Source of the DNA: Bagarius yarrelli
Taxonomy: Eukaryota; Chordata; Actinopteri; Siluriformes; Sisoridae
Assembly (NCBI GenBank): GCA_005784505.1
Contig: VCAZ01000012.1
Coordinates: 176,001-240,000 of the forward strand
Length of the DNA stretch: 64,000 nucleotides
Direction: 5' to 3'
The notes under the pieces were generated by a model, which did no database searches, had not been told where the DNA came from, and saw only the letters and a list, made by a program, of their open reading frames with translations. Both the position numbers and the translations under genes were made by a program. This document shows positions 48,232-61,000 of the stretch, in pieces (the stretch's first letter is position 1; each line of letters starts with the position of its first letter).

Positions 48232-51200
48232 ACAACACGACTGACAAGCTGCTCGGAATGACTCACCCGATGGTGCACTGAGCCTTTAACAAGCAGCTGT
48301 TATTTTTGCCTTGTCTGGAGGAGTAGCGATAGAAGCTGAATGAGGAAAATGTCTAAACAAAACCCTCAGCTCCATAATATCACTCTGACCTCCTTTATTT
48401 CTCCTTCTTATAGCACACACACACACTTCATTTCATTTAATTCCATGTTTTTAATCCTGCAATAAATAAACAGACCTATATTGCAATTTAAACACTGTCT
48501 TTCAATAAAAAAATGGCTGGTTTAAAGACTGTAAAAGTTAATTATGTAAGGTTTACCATATAACCATATCAAACAGTTTATTTAAACACATTTCCTCTCA
48601 TTGAAGCCTGTCCATATTTACATTCATTTACCAATTTAACAATGTAGTTTATTCCGGGGTCTCCGGTTTTCTCCCACAGTCCAAACACACGTATGTTGAG
48701 TTGATTGGTAATTATAAATTGCCTGTAGAAGTGATTTAAAAAAAGCGCCTCTAGACAATAGATGGATGAATGGATGGATAGATGAATGGAAAGTCAACAA
48801 TACTTAACTTAAATACCAAATTGCCACTGCTGAGCCTTTGATCAATTAATTAATATTTTTATGCAAGACCCCATTCTATAGTACTGCCCCGGCGTTCAGA
48901 GTCCTTGTTAGGGTTAAATAAGGTGTTTAAGGAGGGCATAACATGAAATTTAAACCGGTCCAAAAAAATCTACAAACGCTTTACCTTTCTAATGACTCTT
49001 ATGTTAAAAGATCATATTGATCAGATTATCCAACCAACACAGATAATAGAATTTCAGAATAAATTATCTTCCAGTTAAAGATGTAATTGTCTGGCGTTGA
49101 CTTTCTTTCGTAAGTGAAATTTACCGGTTTACATATGAATAGAAAATTCACTACATCAGCATAAACACTTCTCTTATAGCGTGGAGTGCTTTTTTTTCCT
49201 CTTCCTCTACGCCGTTTTGTGCGTCACATGTTTTCCTGTGCTAGATAGAAGTCTATCGGTTATATTACACACGTCCTACTTGTTTAGATGTTTATACAGA
49301 GCAAGAAATTGATAAAAAAAAATGATAATGTGACCTTTAATAAATAAAAATCTTTAACAACTGATGTTCCAAAATTTGTCTAATTTCTTTGCAATTTCTG
49401 ATATTTTAGACTTTAATAAAAATGACTACTAGGGTGAACATAAACAAAAATAAAAAAGATGGAAAAAGTAGACGTGATCAAGGGGAAAGTTAAAAAAAAA
49501 AACATAAGTACGAGGCAAAGACGAAGAAGCGGAAATGTGAGAAACTGACGTGGTAAGAGACAAGGAGAAGGTGACAGTGAGAGTAGTTTATGGTGAGAAG
49601 GAAAAGCAGGAAATGGGCCTGCGGACAGGGTGTGTGGGGTATTAGAAGGTCCTGAGGGGTCAGTCAAGCTGTAGGGGAAAAACAAAAGCGGTCAAAGGCT
49701 GAAAAGAGGGCGGGAAGGAGGGGGATGGAAGTATGTATTGCTGAGAAAAAGTCGTGAGGAGAAAGTAGAAGGTTGAACCACACCCGAAAACTCGGACTGA
49801 AAGAATGCAATAAAAAAAAAAAAGTCTCTTTATTTAAAACACTGAACAAGACCTAAACCTTTTTTTAAACACACCATTAACTGGAGGAAATACGCAATCT
49901 GTGTGTGTGTGTGTGTGTGTGTGAAAAAAGTCTATGATTTGCTAATCTGACTTGTGTGTTGTTTTCCACTTGGTGTTTATGCAGGACAGCACTGTTTGTC
50001 CTGCACTCATCTGTGTGTGTGAAGAATCTTTCTGACAGCAGCTTGTGAAATTCTGAAAATATTGAGGAACACACACACAGATTCAACCCACACACAGTGT
50101 TTATAAAGCAGCACTGGCACACAGAAGTGTGGTTAAAAAAAGAGTGGATTTAAATCGTAAAAAGTTGAAACCAGATCTTTTTCTGTGTTTAATTTATCTA
50201 TTCTGTTTATTTCTTCACTATTTTTCGTTCACACAGTATTTCACTGTTACGTTGCGTTAGGTAGAGTGATTTGTTTTTATATGTTACGCTAGGTTCCGAT
50301 ACGCCAGTCATTAGGCAAGTTTGTATGTTTCAGTTATGCAAATATATACATTCACACTGTTAATACACTACGTAACATTAGGCTAGATTAGCTATTGTTA
50401 CATCACTGTGTGACACAACGTTATTTCATTTATTGCAACCAATTGCATTGGTACATTTTGTTCTTTTACAACGTTGTTTTGTTACTTTACATTACATTGT
50501 GTACATTACGGTGAGCATTATTCTTTGTGTTGTGGCATAGTGTTACGTTTCATTACACATGTTCCACTACATAATGTTACAATATAATAGGTTCCGTCTT
50601 ATCTCACTGTAATATTATCTTGTCTTGAGTTACATGTAAGCTGCGTTACATTTGTTTATGAGTGTTATTACGTTGTGTTGTGTTACATTATCTTATTAAA
50701 CTACTGGCAGGATTTACTCAAGTGGTTAAGACTCTTGATTGAGTGACAGATCCGGGTTTAAGCCCTGGCACTGCTGAGCTGCTACTGCTGGGCCCTTAAC
50801 CCTTTCTGCTATGTTCCCTTATGTAATGTCATGTGACGCTACATTAAAATTCATTGCCATAAGTTTTCTTTTTTTCTATAAACTCAATCACAAGAGTTTA
50901 CCACGAATGTCTTCAGCACCGTATCTAACTCAGTGCAGACCAATCCTGATCTCCACCCAGAAACTTCTCACTAAATCCCCCCCCCACACACACACACACA
51001 CAACATTCCAGAATCTGGTCAAGATCTTAGCAACTGACGGTGAGCTCAGAAACTGGAAAGTAGCTTTTACGGTTCAGGGTTTTGTTTTAAATGCAAGTCA
51101 ATAAAGTTTGTGCTTCATTCCTTCACTAAAACCCTGTTCCAGCATAACACAGGCCCTGTAACATTACAGCTCTCCGAGTATGAAACGCCAACTCCTTTTA

Positions 51201-53284
51201 AATGTTACACAAACATTTACAGACGTAGTCATGTGGGTTTTTTGGTAATTAAAGCAAAAGACTGTTGCTAGGGCGATACGGCAAAAACCTAATCCCAATA
51301 TTTTTTTTCTGTATTGCTAAATAAAAAAGAATTCTGGAAAGCCACAAAAAAAATAGAGGGTTCGTCAATTACGCTTGTATAGTTGAATAACAAAAACATT
51401 AAATATTTGGCCTTAAAAAAATATAAACAACTTGCTAAAATAAACACAACAAAATATTGTGCTAAAAGCTGTTTTTTTGCTGTAATGAATCAAGACTTTT
51501 ATTTTGAAAACAGCGTCTTGGCGCCATGTTTGACAAGGCCCGGCACACGGGTTGAGTGCCGGGGCCTATTTGGTCTGTGTTTGGTAAGTCTGCTCCATGT
51601 TAACACAGACGTCACCATTCACATTCCGATCTCAGTTTCTGCTACATCTGTGAATGTTTATCTCACTGAATTACGATCGCTTAACTCTTTAACTGAGTAA
51701 CCATAAAATTTTCATGGAACTTTGGATTAATAAAGTAAATTAACCTATCATTATGCATCGTTGCACAATCTATAACTATCTATTGTTACACCTCTATATT
51801 CTATTCACCAGGCGGACAGTAAAACAAGGTTTTAATCCGCATACAGTAAAAATGTCCAGATCTTATTATCGTTATCGAAAAAATGTATTGCGATTTGATA
51901 TGATATCGTTTATCAGTCCCGCCCTAACAATGCTATATGATGATGTGCTGCTTTGCTGTCAGTAATCATATAAACATGTAAACCTTCTGCATGAGTTTTC
52001 CATTAACAGGCCTCTGCCTCAGTCCCTTTCACTTCCTCTTTGTGCTCTGCAATTAAAAAGGCCACAGTTCCACTTTCTGACTCTAAAAAACTCCTCAGTT
52101 GCTTTTGTTCATTCTGGACAGGAAATAAAACCTCTTGCTGATTTTTTCCCCCACTTCTTAGGATTTTGAAAACTGCACACTGAGCTGCTTTGTGTTACTG
52201 AAAATAACCATGAGAAAATCTGAAGCTTTCCTGCAGCTCTAAATATACTTTTGGGATTTTAGGATTCTCGATTAATTGACCGGCCATTTGCTTCTTGATA
52301 TTTAACCTCCTCTAATGTTTCAGTGTGGCACAGTGTATGTCTTTCTTCTGCTGTCTGACTCTTTAACCAAACCTTTTCTATGTCTGTAAGTGCTCCTACA
52401 TTCTGATTTTGACTTGTTATTTAGGTACTTAGTGATATTTCTCTGTATATAAGCAATGTAAATATTTATTTACACCCTTATTCAGAGTAAGTTCTCTGTT
52501 AAAGGCTTTGTTTAGGAGTCCAGCTGGGAATAGAACCTATGACTGTCCAATCTGCAGGTTAACACCTTACCCATTGAGCCGTGAGGGTTAAGAGCCTTGC
52601 CCAAGGGCCAAACAGTGGCAGCTTGGCAGTGCTTGTACTTGAACGGCAGTCCTCCCATCATCAAACCATTTAAGTTACTATTGTCACATCATTCTCCCAT
52701 CATCAGAGTGTTTGACTCTACAACGTGAGGCTGGTCAGCTAATAAGCACGTCGTTATGTATAGCGCTATTGGACACCGGGCATCCAGAAATCTTTTCCCG
52801 GCTTGAGGACCTGTCCTAAATCCAAGCTCCCTTTTCTTTTTCTCTTTCAGTTCACTTCCTGTCTCAATCCGCTTCATAACAGCAAAATATCTTTAAAATA
52901 AAAAAATAAGCTTTTGGTGATTATTCTGTACTTTCTTCTGTTCTCTCCTTTAGTGAACTCTTCATGACCCCGCAGGTCAGTGTGTGACTCCACATGAATG
53001 TCTAGATCTTTCTGCTAGATTACGGAATATAAATCACGGCTGGAAACGGTCAAGGACACGTCCACTGTAAAACCCCCTTACTGGTGAACTGCTTCACCGG
53101 AGCTGCAGTTTTACCCTGAGATGACTTCAGCCAGAAAATATCTCTGATGTGTGTGTGTGTGTGTGTGTTCAGCTCCATATTTACACAGGAAGTGGAACCT
53201 CCTGAGGCTCTTCTAAAAGGGAGACAAGCCTGCGCAGGTTCAAGGCAGAATATAAGAGCAGAGTAAGATGCACTGTATATATAC

Positions 53285-53324
<40 letters not shown>

Positions 53325-56300
53325 GGAGAGATAAAAACTTCAAGAAAGAGTGCCAGAGAGAGAAAGAGAGATACAAAAAGAGACAGAGAGAATCATGACT
53401 TTAGAGAGACAGAGAATAAAAGAAATACCAAGAGAGAGAGAGAGAGTGACCGAGAGATAGAGACCAAGAGAGAGGAGTAATAGAGAGATAAAGAAATAGT
53501 GTGAGAGAGAGAGAAATAGCGAGAGATAGATGTGAAAGTGTGAAAGTTTGCTTGCTGAAATGTAATAGTGTTTAAAATTGAATCTTGTTTCCTGATCAGG
53601 TTTCACATGTAATGGATTTATTTTCCTCTAAGTAAAGTTATTAGTGTCTAATTTAAATGTGAATGTTGAGACAGTTTTTTCATATAATGGTTACAAATGG
53701 TGTGTCCTAAACTCAGCTCAGGATTAGAAAGCAGTTCCTTTCCTTATCATTGATCTGTACGGAGGCTGTGAGGGGGTTCGCCGCTGATCAATCTCAAAAC
53801 ACATCAACCTCAGGGGGGACACCATCTACAGCTGAAGTGAGATCCCCGTCACGATAAATAAATCTCACCGGATATGGCGTCAGATCAGTAAGTTATTATA
53901 CTGCCATTATATTATACTATATTACTTCCTTGTTTGCACTGGTTTGTCATGAACTTGCCTTTAAATCTCTAATTTCAGACCAAACGTTTATAGAAAAGGA
54001 ATAGATACCTTGAGAAATTTATATTTAGGCTACACTTTTGCCACAATTTCTCAACTAAATGAAATATCTCGTTTTCTCCATCGCACTTCTTCAGGTACTT
54101 ACGAATAACACATTACGTTTGTTTTGCTATGCTGAACTTTGAAACATTGTCAGCTGATAATAAATTACACAAACTGCCTACTTGTGCTTTCAATTCCCAT
54201 CAAGTTGTGTGGCTGCTATTAATCTGCAAAACAACCGGGAAAAGGAAGCGGGTATCCTGGTGTATGAAGAAGACCGGGGAAAAGAAAAGTTCCCATTTTA
54301 ATTGTTTATTTTTATTATTGGTTTTATTTTATTTTATTTTATTTTATTTGTAGGTGTCTTCCGCCATGTTCTGTGATTGTAATGTTTAAAAATTTTAAAA
54401 TACCTCAATAAATATGTAATGAGATTGGACCAAAAGAAAACATACCCACCAAGCTTTCAGCTGAACACCAGCCCAACCACACACAACACAAACAGAGCTT
54501 CTCCATTTCCCTCCCTTACACAAACACACACACCCTGATGATGACATCTCCACAGAGGAACCAGCTCTGATCCAAGAGAAAGCTGCAACACATGCTGACA
54601 GAACGGAGTCTTACACGGTGCCTTACACCATACACACAGTCATGCTTAGCATCAAACCAAATAAACGAGTCTCAATGTGTGAATGAAACACAGAGTGTGT
54701 CTAGAAAAGACCTTCGGATGCAGCACTCCAGCTGCAGAAATCATGTTACACAACACACACAGCTACACGTCAAACTTCATTCTAAAGTCAAACATGGATA
54801 ATAATGCTGGAATTATTTATTATTTCCTTATCCCGTTTATTTAACTGAGGAGTTAAGGGTTGAGGGCCTTGCCTAGGGGCCCAGCATGGGCAGTTTGCTG
54901 GTCAGCAGACCAACACCCTAACCAGTGAGCTACCACTTCCTTTAATCACATATCCCAGGGTTTCCCAAACTAGAGGTTCGTGAGTGGATGACAAGCAGAT
55001 AATTAAATTAAAAGTGTAAAAACTAGACAAATAGTGTAATATTGCTACGCAAAATTAGAATTAAAAAAAAAATCTAAATAAAACTTACCAACAAAAATAT
55101 AAATGATCTGTTTAATTTGTGTCATGTGACAATGGACACGATATCAGAAAACCGCAGTCATGCAAAGAAAAGACATTTGGAAACAAAACATGTTCGAATG
55201 TTATATGTGTAAATGTGTAATAATAATAATAAATACTACTTACTAAATAATAATAAATGTTTTTCAAGTAAACATGTAAATGTGAGATCAAATAATTGAA
55301 CCCAAATGTAAGTAGAAGTAGCATATAAATACTTCATTTAAATACTACTGCTTACATTTAGGTTCAATTATTTAATATCACATTTACATGGTTTTTTACA
55401 AGATTTTTAGAAACTCAAACCTGAACAATTAGGGGAAAAAAATCAAAAGGAGAAATCAGTGACATAGAAACCACAAAGCCATCAAACCACAGCAGAACTG
55501 CCAACATTAAAAACTTAGATATAATCGCACCATAATGCAAACACATGGTGGAAAGACCCACAGAACTGTGTGTGTGTGTGTTTGTTCCATGTCCTGACCG
55601 ATTTTAATGACAAATAGATTAGTCTGTAGTAGCAGTAGAGCAGAAAGTGCATTACTGTCAAATGTGTGTGTGTGTGTGTGTCAGTCTCGGAAAGCTCTGC
55701 CCCCTTTCCTTTAATGCAGCTCCAAAAGAAAAAAAAATCTGATTTATGATATTTTTAATATAATTTATTATAAATATTATATTTGCAGTGAATCTACAGA
55801 TTAATAGAAGTAATTGACAAAAAAGAGGGTAAAATAAAGGAAAAGGGGGTCTCAGACAAAAAATAGGTTGGAAACCACTGTTACAAAGGGTTAATCGTGT
55901 ATCGTGATATGATATTTTGGGTTATATCATCCAGCCGCTCTGCTGCATCAGAAACACAATGCCAGTGTGCCAGTGTTATTAATGTGTTTATAATGCAGGC
56001 ACAAAAGAAGTCTGACAATCTTTTTTTTTCGTTTTTTTCGTGACTTGCAGTGGGTTTTGCACTGGAGACGCAGGGCCTGTTTTTCAGCTGAAAGAATCTA
56101 TTTATACATTCTGAGTAACAGTGCTTGTAGATCTGGCAGTGAAATTATTACCACAGCATGAGCACAGCATGTCTTATCGCTCTCACACACACACACACAC
56201 TCAGCATTTCCCTCTCTTTGAGCAACGTAACATAAGCAGAAAGGAAAATAGTTTCCGTCTAACACCGACTCTCTGTGTACGAGAGGACAGACATTACAGA

Positions 56301-57544
56301 TGGGATTTACAGCACCGGCTTTAATGCGGGTAAACGGATTATCCGCCTCTGGGACAGAGCTGGAGACGACATGAGCTGCGTCGTATAACGGATTGATTTA
56401 TTCTATTCTGCTCCTTAAACCTGACTGAATTTTCTTTAGGGCTGAATAAATCTCAGAAAGCGTTTTTTCAGGTTTGCTATGAACTTCCTGATGTTGTCAA
56501 GAAAGCAAAGTTTATTGCACAGGAAGCTCTTGAGCAACGATATGAGTAAACAGTCACCCTGTTCAGAGATGATCCGCAGACTATATCATTTAAAAACACC
56601 AGATCACTCGCCGAGCTGTAATCTGCTACGAGAAAACCAGCAGAGGATTAGACATTAGTGAAGTGTGTACAGCTAAAACCTGTCCCGCTATTTATAGTCC
56701 CGCCCACTTTTTGATAGACAGCTCAGACGCTCTTGCGGTTCTAAATCAAACACTAAGGACTTTCAGAAGTGTGTCTGAGACGCAGGATAACCACAGTTTC
56801 TCCCTGAAGACAAGCAGACGTTTTGGTTTTTTTTCACCGAGCCCTGCCCCCTCTACTCTAGAGTGCTTTAGTGATGCAGGTATCTGTCCCCGTCACCAGC
56901 ACAGCGTAATCCCCTTCACCTCAGCTACGCTTATCATTAGTTGGCCTTTAGGATCTGCTGAGAATGCACAAGAGTGGATAAACAACTCCTCTGCTATGGG
57001 GATTAATCAGTCAGAACACTTTCACTCTTGGTTGAACCTCAGAAAATGGCGGCAGGTCAACGCGTATAAATTTTTTTTTAGGTCTGGTGCGGGGACGAGT
57101 GTACAGATTAACAGCACTTCTATTAGAGTAGTGAAATATTTCACACACAAGATGTATTACACAATAGTTAGAGTGTTAGGCTGTTGACCAGAAGGTCAGG
57201 AAGGTCATAGGTTCAATTCCCTGTATTACTAAATTGCCTTTGCTGGGCCCTGGAGCAAGGCCCTTAATCATTAAGTTCTGTTATGGCCATAGTTTATTGT
57301 GATGTTTCTGTTAGTTACAGAATGTTGATATTTCTGAAAGATACATTACAATAACAGCATTAAAAACATTAGAATAATTATTATTGATCTTTTACTGGAT
57401 GAATAACTTTATTAAATGAATTTAAATGTGTGAGGTGTGTTAATTCTGTACTGCAACAATTAAACACCATTATTTATCCAAAAATTAAACTGTCACCTAA
57501 ATTTCTGAATCGTGAGAGCCCTGATCAGCATTGAACACAATCCT

Positions 57545-57597
<53 letters not shown>

Positions 57598-57972
57598 TTA
57601 TCTCCTACTCTCACTGTCTTTTTAGCTTGCTCTCTTACACACACACTCTTTATCTCCTACTCTCACTGTCTTTTTAGCTTGCTCTCTTACCACACACACA
57701 CACACACTCTTTTCTCCCTCTAACACACTTTTTCATTCTCTCATTGCTCTCTGACATACACCATTTATCTCACTCATTCTCTCTCTCTCTCTCTTATTTC
57801 TGATTACCATAAAGAACATGCAGAGGTACGGTGTGTCTCCTGCACCCCCTGCTGGCCACTGTGGAAAAGCGAGTACAGAATTCTGTTTTATAGACTCTCT
57901 CTCCGCCTCTCTCTCTATCTCTCTCTCTTTTCGTCTCTCTCTCTCTCTCTTCGTCTCTCTCTCTCTCTCTTC

Positions 57973-58055
<83 letters not shown>

Positions 58056-61000
58056 TCTCTGCTGTGATTGGTCGAACATGGAGCTGAAGCACTTCTTCAC
58101 ATTTCATCAACTGTTAACTTTTTTTCTGGAAAATGTTCTGATCCGTCACTGTAAACAGAATGTCCTATAAAATCCACCCACCCCTCACCAGCACCACCCT
58201 AGCAACAAATCTCCCTTTTCAGCCCCGGACTTGCTTTACCCAAACAAGGCCTAATTAGCATAAAACCCTGTCACCATGGTGATGAGGCGAGTCTGACCTG
58301 ATGTGAAGCCAGGACAGCATGGGCGTGGTTCCCCCACCGAACACCCAGACGGTGAAGAAGACGATGAGTAGCGTGGTAGTAAACATGGTCTGTCTTGCGT
58401 ACGTGGCCGTGTCACGGATGGCCAGCGCAAACGCCATCGCTCCTCGTAGTCCTGCCACACACAAAAACGCACACACACCTGTCACTACATCACCCTAACA
58501 TTATTAGTGCATTGCTAATCCGTTTAGCGCATCACTCCTCACAATACAGCACTCGAGTATAAGTTAGCAATTTGCAATAACCTCATACCTGCAAACATCA
58601 TCATGTGCTGAAAGTTGGCGCCGATTTTGTGTCTGCGTCCGAGGTTCAGCAGGAAGGACAGGGGGTAGATGTTCAAGGCTCGCCCAATAAAAATGGCGAC
58701 CTGGAAATCGGGACTGAGTTAAAGACATGCGCTTTAAAATGCGACAACAAACCTGACCTTTAAGGCTGAGAAAAGCGGTGTTGGTTTTTTAAGGAGGCAG
58801 TGTGTGATGCTGAGCGCCCTCTGCTGCTTAAGCAGTTTATTAAAGCAACAGTGTGTAACATTTTGCGCCCTCTGCAGCCTAGTCACTATTGTAAGCAGCA
58901 GTGTATGATGTTTAGCGCTCTCTGCAGCTAAAGCTACTTCTTAGCACTGTGTAAAACTTAGCAGCCTCTATAGCAACCTACCCAAAAGATTTTTTTTAAA
59001 ACAGCGGTAGGTTGTGTTTAGCTCACACTGCTGAGAAATAGGCTTCTTAAAGAAATAGCATGTGATGCTTAGCAGAACAGTGGGTTAAGTATGTTTTATT
59101 GAAGGCAGCAGTGTGTGAGGGTTAAACACTCTTTACCGTCTCAGAGAATTCTTAAAGCAGCAGTGTGTGACTGTTTAACACTCTTTACCACCGCAGAGAA
59201 TTCTTAAAGCAGCAGTGTGTGACTGTTTAACACTCTTTACCGCCGCAGAGAATTCTTAAAGCAGCAGTGTGTGACTGTTTAACACTCTTTACCACCGCAG
59301 AGAATTCTTAAAGCAGCAGCGTGTGAGGGTTTTAAACACTCAGTGATTTTTACCTTTACACCGCAGAGAATTCTTAAAGCAGCAGTGTGTGAGGGTTAAA
59401 CACTCTTTACCACCGCAGAGAATTCTTAAAGCAGCAGTGTGTGAGGGTTTAACACTGTTTACCATCGCACCAGCAGAGAATTCTTTAAAGCCAGCAGTGT
59501 GTGTAAACTGTTTAACACTCTTTACCACCGCAGAGAATTCTTAAAGCAGCAGTGTGTGAGGGTTAAACACACTCTTTACCGTCTCCGAGAGAATTCTTAA
59601 AGCAGCAGTGTGTGTGAGGGTTTTTTTTTTTTTTAAACACTCTTTACCGTCTCAGAGAATTCTTAAAGCAGCAGTGTGTGACTGTTTAACACTCTTTACC
59701 ACCGCAGAGAATTCTTAAAGCAGCAGTCAAAGCAGCAGCAGTGTGTGAGGGTTTAAAACACTGTTTAAACCGTCTCACGGATTTTTTTTAAAGCAGCAGT
59801 GGTGTGAGGGTTTTAAAACATTCTTTACCACCGCAGAGAATTCTTAAAGCAGCAGTGTGTGAGGGTTTAGCAGAAAAAGGTGTAACGTTTAACCCCTAAA
59901 CCCATGATAAAACTATTACTCTTTTTTTTGCAATCAGGATGATTAAAGGATACGAACGCGCCCACAATGAAGATGGGGCTGAAGACATGGTTCTGGAAGG
60001 TGAAGAGCGCTAGACCCATGTAGGAGAAGATAAAGTTCTCGGCCAGGAAGTGCAGTACCTCGAACAGCTGAAACGATAGCATGGTGAGAAGAATTAATGA
60101 TTAATTATTGATCTGCTCTCGCTCACTAGAAGCTAGACTGGATTTCAAGAATGTTATGTGGAGCATAAAAAAGTCTATAAATCATCAACAATTACATTTT
60201 GTCTAATAATTAGGATAGATAAATAAATAAATAAATAAATAAGATACAGAAAACACAAATAAGAAGTTGATAATTCAGTCTAAAAGGCATCTTAACTCTA
60301 TAAAATTGATCATGTTTATTAAACAATTACTAAACAGGTAACATTTTTTTATACTTTATTAAACTTTTTTACACCAAGACATTGTTTGGTTCAGTTCTTC
60401 TTTTTTGGATGATGTCTTCATAGTCCATAGCTCTTTGCACTTATCTGTGCTGTGCTGGATGTGTAATAAGCGCAACATTTTTTTGCTGGCCAAAAAACAA
60501 CAATACAGACCCTAAAATTGCTGTTCCAGATATAAAGCGTCCAAAAATAGAGACTATTTCACTTCTTCTATTTCGACCTCACTTCCTCTTCCTGCCAAGT
60601 TTAGAGCTCTATGGAAGGTTAGCCATCTGCATGCTTTCCCAGTTGACTGATGACTGACTTGAAAATATCATCCTTCAAGCAGCTACCAGAGAGGACTCTA
60701 GCTCAATGCTGCCCCCTGGCTGCTGTCTTAACACTCAACTTATAGCCAAAGCTTTAGACAGCAGAAGGTCTGGACTTTAAAGCACCTTTTATTGGCTGAG
60801 AGGGCATCTGCCCAAAACAACCAACAGCTGGTTTTGCTCAGCATCATGTTTAAAATGTAAAAGAGGTAAATTAAACTAAAAAAAGGACTTAATGTCAAAG
60901 CTGGAAACATGGAGATTATTAGTGAGGTGACCATGAGGTGAGGTGGAAGTGAGGTGAGGGTGACAATAAAATAGAGGTAAAAGTAAGCTGGAGGTCAGCT

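Larger units (their letters stand above)
44208..58297 (-). other. slc9a7: 14-kb slc9a7 intron, repeats only
   Basis: This intron lies between the exon ending the membrane domain (58451-58298) and the first tail exon (44207-44144). It contains microsatellites, a 2-kb satellite, SINE fragments and a long hairpin (listed separately). I see no other gene in either orientation. Confidence 0.7.
58701..59953 (-). other. slc9a7: slc9a7 U12-type GT-AG intron containing a minisatellite
   Basis: The donor on the gene strand is TTC|GTATCCTTTAATC (59953 downward), a full match to the U12 consensus. Near the 3' end GTCTTTAACTCAGTCCCGAT precedes TTCCAG, with the TTTAAC branch A about 18 nt from the acceptor. 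The flanking exons join in phase 0 to give G-A-F|V-A-I-F. Confidence 0.88.

Noticed and set aside
57733..58110. 125-codon R-E-rich frame on the minus strand
   Set aside because: Translation of the (CT)n tract at 57895-58060.
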